In this document: piece after piece, positions 26,564 to 35,265 of the stretch
Numbering within the stretch: position 1 is the first letter of the stretch
How the letters are laid out: every line of letters starts with the position of its first letter
Assembly: GCF_001514195.1 (NCBI RefSeq)
Contig: NZ_KQ948738.1
Location: 459,207 to 523,206, forward strand
Direction: 5' to 3'
From: Streptomyces griseorubiginosus
Lineage (GTDB): Bacteria; Actinomycetota; Actinomycetes; Streptomycetales; Streptomycetaceae
Length of the DNA stretch: 64,000 bases
Made by a program: the position numbers and the translations under genes
The notes under the pieces: generated by a model
Told to the model about the DNA's origin: nothing
What the model saw: the letters and a program-made list of their open reading frames with translations, nothing else
Database searches by the model: none

Positions 26564-27109
26564 ATGCTGAAGGGCGCCAAGGTCGGGCTGAGGGCCCGCC
26601 ACGATGACGACATACCGGTGCTGCGGACCGAGCTCTACGACGACGTGGTCAACTCCTCGCGCGCCGGGAGCGGACCGTGGCGTCCGATCACGCCGGGCGC
26701 GAAGGACCCGCGGCTCGTGGTGGACGACGAGGAAGAGGGACACGTCCCGTTCTCCGTGGTGGAGCTGGAGGGCGGGACGCTGGTCGGCACCGCGACCCTG
26801 TGGGGCATCGACACCCACAACCGCTGCGCCCACATCGGCCTCGGACTGCTGCCGTCCTGCCGGGGCAAGGGATACGGCACCGACGTGGTCGCCGTGCTGT
26901 GCCACTACGGTTTCGTCGTGCGCGGTCTGCACCGGCTCCAGATCGAGACCCTGGCGGACAACGAGGCGATGCTGAGGTCCGCCGAGCGCAACGGCTTCGT
27001 CCGCGAGGGCGTCCTGCGCTCCTCGGCCTGGGTGATGGGCGAGTTCCTGGACGAGGTCCTGCTGGGACTCCTCGCCGAGGACTGGAAGCCCGCCCCGCCC
27101 ACACCCTGA
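26564..27109 (+). CDS. GNAT-family N-acetyltransferase
   Basis: 181 residues of RimJ/RimL-like GNAT type. Acetyl-CoA binding is indicated by IGLGLLPSCRGKGYGTDVVAVLCHYGF (RGKGYG pyrophosphate loop), followed by LHRLQIETLADNEAMLRSAERNGFVREGVLR, the typical C-terminal half. Could acetylate a protein N-terminus, an amine metabolite or an antibiotic; substrate unknown. ATG 26564 after GGAAGC. Convergent with the prephenate dehydratase gene, 15 bp apart, where a short GAGCGCCCT triplication occurs. Confidence 0.88.
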   Translation: MLKGAKVGLRARHDDDIPVLRTELYDDVVNSSRAGSGPWRPITPGAKDPRLVVDDEEEGHVPFSVVELEGGTLVGTATLWGIDTHNRCAHIGLGLLPSCRGKGYGTDVVAVLCHYGFVVRGLHRLQIETLADNEAMLRSAERNGFVREGVLRSSAWVMGEFLDEVLLGLLAEDWKPAPPTP

Positions 27110-27124
27110 GCGCCCTGAGCGCCC

Positions 27125-27982
27125 TCAGCGCTCAGCCGCACCCGCCGCCGTACGCGACCGGTGCGGATGGGCCGGGTAGACGCCGAGGATCCGCACCTCG
27201 GTGGAGAAGAAGCCCAGCTCGTGCAGGGCGAGGGCGACGTGCCGCTCGTCGGGGTGGCCCTCGATCTCGACGTAGAAGCGGCTGGCGTCGAGGCCCGCGC
27301 CGACCTGGTAGCTCTCGATCTTCGTGAGGTTCACCCCGCTGGTGGCGAACCCGCCGAGCGCCTTGAACAGCGCGCTGGGGATGTTGCGGACGGAGAAGAA
27401 CAGGCTCGTCATGGTCGGCCGCCCGGTGTCGGGGGCCACGACCGCGTCCCGGGACAGGACGACGAACCGGGTCGTGTTGTCGGGGTCGTCCTCGACCCCG
27501 GCGCGCAGCACGTCGAGGCCGTACCGCGCGGCGGCCGCGGGCGGGGCGAGCGCCGCGTGCCGCGGGTCCCCCAGCTCGGCCACCTCGCGCGCCGCGCCGG
27601 CGGTGTCGTCGGAGACGAGGGTCCGCCAGCCGCCCTCCCGCAGGACCTTGCGGCACTGCCCGAGGGCGTGCACATGGCTGCGTACGCACTCCACCTGGTC
27701 CACCGTCGCCCCGGCCACGCCCATCAGGTCGAAGCGGATGGCGAGGAAGTGCTCGGCGATGATGAACAGCCCCGACTCGGGCAGCAGATGGTGGACGTCG
27801 GCGACCCGTCCGGCCGCGGAGTTGTCCACCGGGATCACCGCCACGTCGGCGGTGCCGAGCGTCACCGCGTCCAGTGCCTGCTCGAAGCTCGTGCAGGGCT
27901 GCTCGGCGCACCCGGGGTACAGGGTGTGCGCGGCGGTCGCCGAGTTGGATCCGGGTTCACCTTGGTACGCGACGGTCGTCAC
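27125..27982 (-). CDS. pheA: Prephenate dehydratase with ACT domain
   Basis: 285 residues. Converts prephenate to phenylpyruvate in phenylalanine synthesis. The catalytic domain opens VAYQGEPGSNSATAAH and contains DVAVIPVDNSAAGRV and the catalytic NTTRFVVLSR. The C-terminal ACT domain (TSLFFSVRNIPSALFKALGGFATSGVNLTKIESYQVGAG) should bind phenylalanine for feedback control. The regulatory ESRP motif is replaced by ESYQ, as I recall in alphaproteobacterial enzymes. This could be a second, differently regulated or horizontally acquired copy; the primary actinobacterial pheA would be elsewhere. Confidence 0.88.
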   Translation of the reverse strand: MTTVAYQGEPGSNSATAAHTLYPGCAEQPCTSFEQALDAVTLGTADVAVIPVDNSAAGRVADVHHLLPESGLFIIAEHFLAIRFDLMGVAGATVDQVECVRSHVHALGQCRKVLREGGWRTLVSDDTAGAAREVAELGDPRHAALAPPAAAARYGLDVLRAGVEDDPDNTTRFVVLSRDAVVAPDTGRPTMTSLFFSVRNIPSALFKALGGFATSGVNLTKIESYQVGAGLDASRFYVEIEGHPDERHVALALHELGFFSTEVRILGVYPAHPHRSRTAAGAAER

Positions 27983-28043
27983 TGTGCTCGGTCTCTTGTC
28001 GTGGGGCGGCGGAAGCTCCGTAACGTACCAGGGTTCGGCCGTC

Positions 28044-29696
28044 TCAGATCCAGGTGTCCAGCCACATCCGGGCGTGCCAGTCGGCGTACGGGATCGTCAC
28101 GCCGGTGTAGAGCGGGAAGAACCAGATGAAGTTCCACACGATCAGCAGGACGAGGGTGCCCGCGGCCACCGCGCCCAGGGTGCGCCGCCGCAGGTCGGAG
28201 CCTGGTGGGCCCAGCATCGCGCCGACCGTCATCGCCACCGCCAGGCACAGGTAGGGCACGAAGACGACGGCGTAGAAGGAGAAGATCGTGCGGTCCTGGT
28301 ACAGGAACCAGGGCAGGTATCCGGCGCCCACCCCGCACAGGATCGCCCCGGCCCGCCAGTCGCGGCGCAGCGCCCAGCGGAAGAGCAGATAGGCGAGGGC
28401 CCCGCAGGCCGACCACCACAGCAGCGGGGTGCCGAGGGCGAGGACGGTCTGGGAGCAGTCGACCGCGGTGCGGCAGCCGTCCTGCCCCGGCTTCGGCGAC
28501 TGGTAGTCGAACAGCACGGGGCGCCCCTGGACCAGCCAGCTCCAGGGGTTCGACTGGTACTTGTGCGGGGTGTGCAGCCCCACGTTGAACTCGTACACGG
28601 CGTGCTCGTAGTGCCAGAGGCTGCGCAGCGGGGCCGGGATCCAGGACCAGGTGCCGCCGCGGCCGTCGGCCCAGTGCCGTCCGTAGCCGTCGTCGGACAG
28701 GAACCAGCCGGTCCAGGTGGCCAGGTAGGTCAGCACGGCGACCGGTACCAGGGACAGCAGGGACCAGCCGAGGCCCTTGTTCAGCACCGCCAGGTACGGG
28801 CGGCGGGAGCCGGCCACGCGGCGGGAGCCGACGTCCCACAGCACGGTCAGGGCCGTGAAGAACACCAGGACGTACAGGCCGTTCCACTTGGTGGAGGCCG
28901 CCAGGCCCAGGAAGACGCCCGCGGCGAGGCGCCAGGGGCGCGGTCCGGTCCCGGTGTGGTCGGCGGCGTGCTCGTCGGGGCGGGGCCGGCCGTCCGCGCC
29001 GACCGGCAGGGCGGCGGCGAGGCGGGCCCGCGCGTGGTCCCGGTCGATCAGCAGACAGCCGAAGGCCGCCAGGACGAAGAACATGACGACGAGGTCGAGG
29101 AGGGCGGTCCGGCTCATCACCACGTGCAGCCCGTCCACCGCGAGGAGCGCCCCGGCCAGACAGCCCAGGAACGTCGAGCGGAACAGCCTGCGTCCGACGC
29201 GGCACAGCATGAGCACCGACAGGGTGCCGAGGGCCGCCGTCATGAAGCGCCAGCCGAAGGGAGTGAGGCCGAACATCCACTCGCCGAGGGCGATGACCCA
29301 CTTGCCGGTCGGCGGGTGCGCGACGAAGGTGCCGGTGTCGGAGAGGGAGATCACCTGGGGGTCGGCGAGGAGCTGCGGGTCGGCGATCTTGCGGTCCGGC
29401 CAGGTGCCCTCGTAACCGAGCCGCAGCAGGGACCAGGCGTCCTTGGCGTAGAAGGTCTCGTCGAAGATCACCGCCCGCGGCCGGCCGAGGTGCCAGAACC
29501 GGATCACGCCCGCCATGGCCGCCACGAGCAGCGGGCCCAGCCAGTCCCACACCGAGCGCTTCGGGAAAGGCGGGACGAGACGTTCACGGACGTCGGTCGC
29601 CGGGCGGGCCGTGCAGCCGTGCCGGCGAAGCCTGTCCTGCCAGTTCAGGGGCGCTGCCGAAGTGCGGGGGTCCTCGACGAGGGGGGAACGGGTCAT
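28044..29696 (-). CDS. Protein O-mannosyltransferase (GT39, PMT family)
   Basis: About 550 residues. Transfers mannose from a polyprenyl-phosphate donor to serine or threonine of exported proteins. The catalytic acidic motif FDETFYAKDA lies in the first extracytoplasmic loop, and the repeated hydrophobic spans (WLGPLLVAAMAGVIRFW; LVVMFFVLAAFGCLLI; LGTLVLLIVWNFIWFF and others, about 10-12) fit PMT topology. The start is uncertain: ATG 29696 or GTG 29711, neither with a strong ribosome binding site. Whether this is the sole PMT of the genome or a paralogue cannot be decided. Confidence 0.9.
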   Translation of the reverse strand: MTRSPLVEDPRTSAAPLNWQDRLRRHGCTARPATDVRERLVPPFPKRSVWDWLGPLLVAAMAGVIRFWHLGRPRAVIFDETFYAKDAWSLLRLGYEGTWPDRKIADPQLLADPQVISLSDTGTFVAHPPTGKWVIALGEWMFGLTPFGWRFMTAALGTLSVLMLCRVGRRLFRSTFLGCLAGALLAVDGLHVVMSRTALLDLVVMFFVLAAFGCLLIDRDHARARLAAALPVGADGRPRPDEHAADHTGTGPRPWRLAAGVFLGLAASTKWNGLYVLVFFTALTVLWDVGSRRVAGSRRPYLAVLNKGLGWSLLSLVPVAVLTYLATWTGWFLSDDGYGRHWADGRGGTWSWIPAPLRSLWHYEHAVYEFNVGLHTPHKYQSNPWSWLVQGRPVLFDYQSPKPGQDGCRTAVDCSQTVLALGTPLLWWSACGALAYLLFRWALRRDWRAGAILCGVGAGYLPWFLYQDRTIFSFYAVVFVPYLCLAVAMTVGAMLGPPGSDLRRRTLGAVAAGTLVLLIVWNFIWFFPLYTGVTIPYADWHARMWLDTWI

Positions 29697-29842
29697 GTGG
29701 CCGCTGGTCACCGGGCACCCTGCCGTGCGGCGCGGTGCGGCCGCCGCAATATCTCGTCCATCCGGCGAACTTACCCGGGCCGCAGGCCAGTTGTCGCGGG
29801 CGGGGGCACTCACGCCTTCTCAGGAGTCATGGAACGGGTCGC

Positions 29843-30415
29843 TCACGCCTTCCGGGGTCGCGCGCGGACGTGCATCCGCTCGCCCTGCGGCCCGAAGAGG
29901 CTGAGGAACTCCGCCGGCCCCTCCCCCGTCGAGCCGAACCAGTGCGGCACCCGGGTGTCGAACTCGGCCGCCTCCCCCGCCGTCATCACCACGTCGTGCT
30001 CCCCCAGCACCACCCGCAGCCGCCCCGCCAGGACGTACAGCCACTCGTAGCCTTCGTGCGTACGGGGCTCCGGCTCCTCGTCCCGGCGCGGCACCAGCAC
30101 CTTGAAGGCCTGGAGGCCGCCCGGCTGCCGGGTGAGCGGCCAGAAGGTGCGCCCGTGCCGTTCGAGCGGCGCGGTTCGCACCCGGGGGTCGCCGACCTCC
30201 GGGGCGCCGACCAGTTCGTCGAGCGGCACCTGATGGGCCTGCGCGATCGGCAGCAGCAGCTCCAGGCTGGGCTTGCGCAGACCGGACTCCAGCCGGGACA
30301 GCGTGCTCACGGAGATCCCTGTCGACCGGGACAGCGAAGCGAGCGTCACCTCCCGGTCCTTGCGCAGCCGTCGCAGTCGGGGGCCGACCTCCGCGAGAAC
30401 GTCATCGGTACTCAT
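29843..30415 (-). CDS. XRE-family regulator with cupin domain
   Basis: 190 residues. N-terminal helix-turn-helix (RLRRLRKDREVTLASLSRSTGISVSTLSRLESGLRKPSLELLLPIA, about 14-60) and C-terminal cupin barrel (RTHEGYEWLYVLAGRLRVVLGEHDVVMTAGEAAEFDTRVPHWF, about 115-160) that would bind a small ligand. ATG 30415. Divergent from a thioredoxin-reductase-like gene with only 64 bp between starts; the AT-rich gap, with GCGGGAT and ATCCCGC at its ends, probably holds a shared operator. It most likely controls that gene. Confidence 0.92.
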   Translation of the reverse strand: MSTDDVLAEVGPRLRRLRKDREVTLASLSRSTGISVSTLSRLESGLRKPSLELLLPIAQAHQVPLDELVGAPEVGDPRVRTAPLERHGRTFWPLTRQPGGLQAFKVLVPRRDEEPEPRTHEGYEWLYVLAGRLRVVLGEHDVVMTAGEAAEFDTRVPHWFGSTGEGPAEFLSLFGPQGERMHVRARPRKA

Positions 30416-30479
30416 GCGGGATATTGCAGAATCGGCAAAGAAGTTTGTCAATCCCGCACCCGCGCGTGACGGTGTCGGC

Positions 30480-31442
30480 ATGACCGAGACATACGAGATG
30501 ACCGAGACGTACGAGGTGATCGTCATCGGCGGCGGTGCCGCCGGACTGTCCGCCGCACTCGTCCTGGGCCGCTCCCGCCGCCGCACGCTCGTCGTCGACG
30601 CGGGCGAGCCGCGCAACGCGCCCGCCGCGCACATGCAGGGCTTCCTCACCCGGGACGGCATGCCGCCCGCCGAGTTCCTGGCGATCGGACGAAAGGAGAT
30701 CGAGCGGTACGGCGTCGAGCTGGTCGCGGACCGGGTCGTGGAGGTCGCGGACCGGGTCGTGGAGGTCGCGGAGGGCTTCGCCGTGACCCTGGCGAGCGGT
30801 CGCGTGCTCCGGGCCCGGCGCCTGGTCGTCGCGACCGGCCTGAAGGACGAGCTGCCCGAAGTGCCCGGGGTCGCCGAGCGCTTCGGCAAGGACGTGCTGC
30901 ACTGCCCGTACTGCCATGGCTGGGAGGTCCGCGACCAGGCCTTCGGCGTGCTGGCCACGAGCCCGCTCAGCGTGCACCAGGCATTGATGGTGTCCCAGTG
31001 GTCCAAGGACGTGACGTTCTTCCTGCACGAGGTCGCGGAGGCCGACCTGGCGGCCGACGACCTGCGCAGGCTCGCCGCGGCGGGTGTAGAGGTGGTGCCC
31101 GGCGAGGTCGCCGAGCTGGTGGTGACGGACGACCGGCTGACCGCCGTACGCCTGAAGGACGGGACCGCCCTTGCGCGCGAGGTCGTCTTCACCGCCCCTC
31201 GGGCCGTCCCCCGCAGCGGCCTTCTGGAGCGGCTCGGGGCCGAACTGGCCGAGACCCCGTTCGGCGCGTACCCGGTCGTCGACGCGACGGGACAGACCTC
31301 CGTGCCGGGGGTGTGGGCCGCGGGGAACGCCGTCGGCTTCGGTGAGCAGGTGATCAACGCGGCGGCGGGCGGCTACCGGGCCGGGGCAGCGATCAACGGG
31401 GACCTGCTGATGGCGGACCTCGACACGGCCGCCGGGGTGTAG
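30480..31442 (+). CDS. Thioredoxin-reductase-like FAD/NAD(P) oxidoreductase
   Basis: 320 residues. FAD motif VIVIGGGAAGLSAALVLGRSRRR, redox-active CPYCHGWE (about 142-149) as the thioredoxin-reductase-like disulfide, and the C-terminal VPGVWAAGNAVGFGEQVINAAAGGYRAG. The NAD(P)-binding domain lacks a clean GxGxxA motif, so the electron donor is uncertain. Two in-frame tandem duplications are present: MTETYE twice at the start (18 bp) and ADRVVEV twice (21 bp). ATG 30480 is taken; ATG 30498 at the second repeat could also serve. Divergent from an XRE-cupin regulator. Confidence 0.88.
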   Translation: MTETYEMTETYEVIVIGGGAAGLSAALVLGRSRRRTLVVDAGEPRNAPAAHMQGFLTRDGMPPAEFLAIGRKEIERYGVELVADRVVEVADRVVEVAEGFAVTLASGRVLRARRLVVATGLKDELPEVPGVAERFGKDVLHCPYCHGWEVRDQAFGVLATSPLSVHQALMVSQWSKDVTFFLHEVAEADLAADDLRRLAAAGVEVVPGEVAELVVTDDRLTAVRLKDGTALAREVVFTAPRAVPRSGLLERLGAELAETPFGAYPVVDATGQTSVPGVWAAGNAVGFGEQVINAAAGGYRAGAAINGDLLMADLDTAAGV

Positions 31443-31471
31443 ACCCGGCTCCTCCGGTACACCCTGGAGGA

Positions 31472-33010
31472 ATGTTGCTTGCCCGACTGGCACAGGTGTC
31501 CCGGGAGGTCGCCGCGACCTCGGCGCGCTCCCAGAAGATCGCGCTGCTCGCGGAGCTGTTCCGGGAGGCGGAGCCGGACGACGTGCCCATCGTCATCCCG
31601 TACCTCGCGGGACGGCTCCCGCAGGGCCGGCTCGGCGTCGGGTGGAAGGTGCTGAGCCGCCCGGTCGCACCCGCCGCCGAGCCGAGCCTGACCGTCCGCG
31701 AGGTGGACCACCGTCTCACCGCGCTCGGCAAGGTCGCGGGCGCGGGCTCGCAGGCCGAACGGACGCGGCTGGTCGGTGAGTTGCTGGGCGCGGCCACCGA
31801 GGACGAGCAGCGGTTCCTGTTCGGGCTGATCAGCGGGGAGGTACGGCAGGGCGCGCTGGACGCGGTCGCCATCGAGGGACTCGCCCGGGCGACGCAGGCA
31901 CCACCGGCCGACGTCCGCCGTGCCGTGATGCTGGCCGGCTCCCTCCAGACGGTCGCCGAGGCCCTGCTCGGCGAGGGTCCGTCCGCCCTGGACCGCTTCC
32001 GTCTCACCGTCGGCCGCCCGGTCCTGCCGATGCTCGCGCACAGCGCCTCCTCGGTGGCCGAGGCGGTCGAGAAGCTCGGTGCGTGCGCGGTCGAGGAGAA
32101 GCTGGACGGCATCCGCGTCCAGCTCCACCGGGACGGCGATGCCGTACGGCTCTACACCCGCACCCTGGACGACATCACCGACCGGCTGCCCGAACTGACC
32201 GCTGCCGCACTGGAGTTGCGGGGCGATCGGTTCATCCTGGACGGTGAGGTGATCGCCTTCGACGAGACGGGGCGGCCCCGCTCCTTCCAGGAGACCGCGG
32301 GCCGGGTCGGCTCCCGCACGGACGTGACGACGGCCGCCGAGGCGGTCCCCGTCTCCCCCGTCTTCTTCGACGCCCTGTCCGTCGACGGCCGGGACCTCCT
32401 GGACCTGCCCTTCGCCGAACGCCACGCGGAGCTGGCCCGGCTGGTGCCGGAGCCGATGCGGGTGCGGCGGACCCTGGTGTCGGGCCCCGAGGATCTCCAG
32501 CGGGCCGAGGAGTTCCTGGCCGAGACGCTGAAGCGCGGGCACGAGGGCGTGGTCGTGAAGTCCCTCGACGCGCCCTACAGCGCGGGCCGGCGCGGCGCGT
32601 CCTGGCTCAAGGTCAAGCCCGTGCACACCCTGGACCTGGTGGTGCTGGCCGCCGAGTGGGGGCACGGCCGCCGCACCGGCAAGCTCTCCAACCTACACCT
32701 CGGCGCCCGGACGGCGGACGGCGGCTTCGCGATGCTCGGCAAGACCTTCAAGGGCATGACCGACGCGATGCTCACGTGGCAGACCGAGCGCCTCCAGGAG
32801 CTGGCGGTGGAGAGCAGCGGTTACGTGGTGACCGTGCGGCCCGAACTGGTCGTGGAGATCGCCTACGACGGCCTCCAGAGGTCGACCCGCTATCCGGCCG
32901 GGGTCACCCTGCGGTTCGCCCGCGTGGTCCGCTACCGGGAGGACAAGCGGCCCGAGGAGGCCGACACCGTGGAGACGCTGCTGGCCGCGCACCCCGAGGT
33001 GACGCCGTGA
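31472..33010 (+). CDS. ATP-dependent DNA ligase (LigB-like)
   Basis: 512 residues. An N-terminal DNA-binding domain (about 1-195), then the nucleotidyltransferase domain with motif I EEKLDGIRV (Lys210 would carry AMP), FILDGEVIAFD (motif III/IV), HEGVVVKSLDAPYSAG and WLKVKP (motif V), and a C-terminal OB domain. This is the second, ATP-using ligase typical of actinobacteria beside NAD-dependent LigA; it probably acts in repair. ATG 31472 follows GGAGGA. The stop overlaps the GTG of a NUDIX gene (GTGA), so the two are coupled. Confidence 0.93.
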   Translation: MLLARLAQVSREVAATSARSQKIALLAELFREAEPDDVPIVIPYLAGRLPQGRLGVGWKVLSRPVAPAAEPSLTVREVDHRLTALGKVAGAGSQAERTRLVGELLGAATEDEQRFLFGLISGEVRQGALDAVAIEGLARATQAPPADVRRAVMLAGSLQTVAEALLGEGPSALDRFRLTVGRPVLPMLAHSASSVAEAVEKLGACAVEEKLDGIRVQLHRDGDAVRLYTRTLDDITDRLPELTAAALELRGDRFILDGEVIAFDETGRPRSFQETAGRVGSRTDVTTAAEAVPVSPVFFDALSVDGRDLLDLPFAERHAELARLVPEPMRVRRTLVSGPEDLQRAEEFLAETLKRGHEGVVVKSLDAPYSAGRRGASWLKVKPVHTLDLVVLAAEWGHGRRTGKLSNLHLGARTADGGFAMLGKTFKGMTDAMLTWQTERLQELAVESSGYVVTVRPELVVEIAYDGLQRSTRYPAGVTLRFARVVRYREDKRPEEADTVETLLAAHPEVTP

Positions 33011-33468
33011 GGACGAGCGCCGGCCTGCTGTTGTTCCGGCACACCGAGGACGGGCTGGAGGTGTTGCTGGGCCATATGGGTGGTCCGTTCTTCGCGCGCC
33101 GGGACGCCGGGGCGTGGACGGTACCGAAGGGTGAGTACGAGCCGGAGTCGGAGTCGGCCTGGGACGCGGCCCGGCGGGAGTTCGAGGAGGAGCTCGGACT
33201 CCCGCCGCCCGACGGGGAGGCCGTGTCCCTGGGCGAGGTCCGGCAGACCAACGGCAAGGTCGTCACGGCGTGGGCGATCGAGGCGGACCTCGATCCGGCG
33301 ACCGTGGTGCCGGGGGTGTTCAGCATGGAGTGGCCGCCCAGGTCCGGGCGGACGCAGGAGTTCCCGGAGCTGGACCGAGTGGCGTGGTTCGGCCTGGAGC
33401 CGGCCCAGGTCGTGATCGTGAAGGCGCAGGCCGCGTTTCTCGACCGGCTGGCTGAGCACTCGGCCTGA
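33007..33468 (+). CDS. NUDIX hydrolase
   Basis: 153 residues. The NUDIX region begins AGLLLFRHTEDGLEVLLGHMGGPFF, with the box GEYEPESESAWDAARREFEEELGL; a W after the acidic box and the EWPPRSGRTQEFPELDRVAWF tail fit a MutT/diadenosine-polyphosphate-type subfamily. The start GTG 33007 overlaps the ligase stop by 4 bp. Coupling suggests related roles, such as cleaning damaged nucleotides or processing AMP-linked by-products of ligation, but the substrate is unknown. Confidence 0.9.
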   Translation: MRTSAGLLLFRHTEDGLEVLLGHMGGPFFARRDAGAWTVPKGEYEPESESAWDAARREFEEELGLPPPDGEAVSLGEVRQTNGKVVTAWAIEADLDPATVVPGVFSMEWPPRSGRTQEFPELDRVAWFGLEPAQVVIVKAQAAFLDRLAEHSA

Positions 33469-33540
33469 TGTCCACGCGTTGCGGTCGCCCCCGCCGCGCG
33501 GGAAGGTCGAAGCACAAGTCAGCTCTTCAGGAGGTCGGTC

Positions 33541-34926
33541 ATGCCCATCGCGACGGTGAACCCGGCGAACGGCGAGACGCTCAAGACGTACGAGGCCATG
33601 GGCGAGGAGGAGATCGAGCGCAGGCTCCAGCTCGCCGAGGCGACGTTCCGGACCTACCGCACGACGTCCTTCGAGGAGCGCGCCCGCCTCCTGAACCGGG
33701 CCGCCGAGGTCCTCGACGAGGCTCAGCAGGACATCGCCCGGGTCATGACCACCGAGATGGGCAAGCCGGTCAAGCAGGCCCGCGCGGAGGCCGCCAAGTG
33801 CGCCAAGGCGATGCGCTGGTACGCCGCGCACGCCGAGGCGCTGCTGGCCGACGAGGAGCCCTCGCAGGCCGACGTCGAGGACTCCGGCGGCTCACGCGCG
33901 CGCGTGGTCTACCGGCCGCTGGGCCCGGTGCTCGCGGTGATGCCGTGGAACTTCCCGCTGTGGCAGGTGATCCGGTTCGCCGCGCCCGCGCTGATGGCGG
34001 GCAACGTGGGTCTGCTCAAGCACGCCTCGAACGTGCCGCAGACCGCGCTGTTCCTGGAGGACCTCTTCCACCAGGCGGGCTACACCCAGGGCTGTTTCCA
34101 GACGCTGCTCGTCGGGTCGGGCGCGATCGACGACATCCTGCGCGACGAACGCGTCAAGGCGGCCACGCTGACCGGGAGCGAGCCCGCGGGGCGGGCCGTG
34201 GCGTCCACGGCCGGGGACATGGTGAAGAAGACGGTGCTGGAGCTCGGCGGCAGCGACCCGTATCTCGTGATGCCGTCCGCGGACATCGACCGGGCCGCCC
34301 AGGTCGCGGTGACCGCGCGGGTGCAGAACAACGGGCAGTCCTGCATCGCCGCCAAGCGGTTCATCGTGCACACCGACGTCTACGACCGGTTCGCCGAACG
34401 GTTCGTGGCGGGCATGAAGGCACTCAAGGTCGGCGATCCTCTGGAGGAGGACACCGAGGTGGGGCCGCTCTCCAGCGAACAGGGGCGGAGCGACCTGGAG
34501 GAACTGGTCGACGACGCCCGGCGCAGCGGGGCGAGCGTGCTGTGCGGCGGCGAGCGGCCCGACGGGCCCGGCTGGTACTACCCGCCGACCGTCGTCGCCG
34601 ACGTCACCCGCGAGATGCGCATCCACCGCGAGGAGACCTTCGGCCCGGTGGCCACGCTGTACCGGGCCGCCGACCTCGACGAGGCGGTGCTGATCGCCAA
34701 CGACTCGCCGTTCGGGCTGAGTTCGAACGTGTGGACGCGGGACGAGGCCGAGGTCGACCGGTGCGTACGGGATCTGGAGGCCGGCGGGGTGTTCGTCAAC
34801 GGGATGACCGCCTCGCATCCGGCGTTCCCGTTCGGCGGGGTGAAGCGGTCCGGGTACGGGCGTGAGCTGTCCGGGCACGGAATCAGGGAGTTCTGCAACA
34901 TCACGACGGTTTGGCACGGAGCGTGA
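33541..34926 (+). CDS. NAD(P)-dependent aldehyde dehydrogenase (succinate-semialdehyde type)
   Basis: 461-residue aldehyde dehydrogenase of the GabD type. Catalytic Cys lies in NNGQSCIAAKRF (about residue 267) and the general-base Glu in VLELGGSDPYLV (about 233). The opening IATVNPANGETLKTYEAM and the NGMTASHPAFPFGGVKRSGYGRELS end match succinate-semialdehyde dehydrogenases. It would convert succinate semialdehyde to succinate, feeding the TCA cycle from GABA or related compounds. ATG 33541 follows AGGAGG. Family membership is sure, substrate moderately so. Confidence 0.88.
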   Translation: MPIATVNPANGETLKTYEAMGEEEIERRLQLAEATFRTYRTTSFEERARLLNRAAEVLDEAQQDIARVMTTEMGKPVKQARAEAAKCAKAMRWYAAHAEALLADEEPSQADVEDSGGSRARVVYRPLGPVLAVMPWNFPLWQVIRFAAPALMAGNVGLLKHASNVPQTALFLEDLFHQAGYTQGCFQTLLVGSGAIDDILRDERVKAATLTGSEPAGRAVASTAGDMVKKTVLELGGSDPYLVMPSADIDRAAQVAVTARVQNNGQSCIAAKRFIVHTDVYDRFAERFVAGMKALKVGDPLEEDTEVGPLSSEQGRSDLEELVDDARRSGASVLCGGERPDGPGWYYPPTVVADVTREMRIHREETFGPVATLYRAADLDEAVLIANDSPFGLSSNVWTRDEAEVDRCVRDLEAGGVFVNGMTASHPAFPFGGVKRSGYGRELSGHGIREFCNITTVWHGA

Positions 34927-34950
34927 CGCTTGCGCGGCTACGATCCCGGT

Positions 34951-35187
34951 GTGAACCGCGAAGTGACTCTGCCTCTGATCGTCGACGACCGCGGGACCTT
35001 GCAGGTGGCCGCCGCCGATGTGAGCAAGCTGCTGCGCAGTCTTGGCGGACGGTGGCTGCACTTGGTCGAGGCCGGGGCCGACGGCCTCGACGAGGACACG
35101 GTTGCCGCGCTGACCATCGAGTTGGCGAAGCTGGCCGACCGGATCGACGTGGCGTGCATCGCGCACAGCAGCGGTGGGGCGCCGTAG
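34951..35187 (+). CDS. Small conserved protein (DUF6213-like)
   Basis: 78 residues from GTG 34951, opening NREVTLPLIVDDRGTLQVAAADVSKLLRSLGGRWLHLVEAG and ending IDVACIAHSSGG. It has no membrane span and is mixed alpha/beta in character. I recall a Streptomyces family of this type (DUF6213), function unknown. A TTG at 34930 in the same frame is a less likely start. It lies 24 bp after the aldehyde dehydrogenase gene and may be in its operon. Confidence 0.7.
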   Translation: MNREVTLPLIVDDRGTLQVAAADVSKLLRSLGGRWLHLVEAGADGLDEDTVAALTIELAKLADRIDVACIAHSSGGAP

Positions 35188-35265
35188 AGGGCGCTGGTGG
35201 CGGTGGGGCGCCGTAGGGGTCGCTCGGCTTCAGCGACATGTCCCCTCGGCGCCCCTGGGGCGACG

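Noticed and set aside
27107..27131. Three GAGCGCCCT units between GNAT and prephenate dehydratase genes
   Set aside because: Very short and imperfect; most simply slippage at a convergent gene junction.
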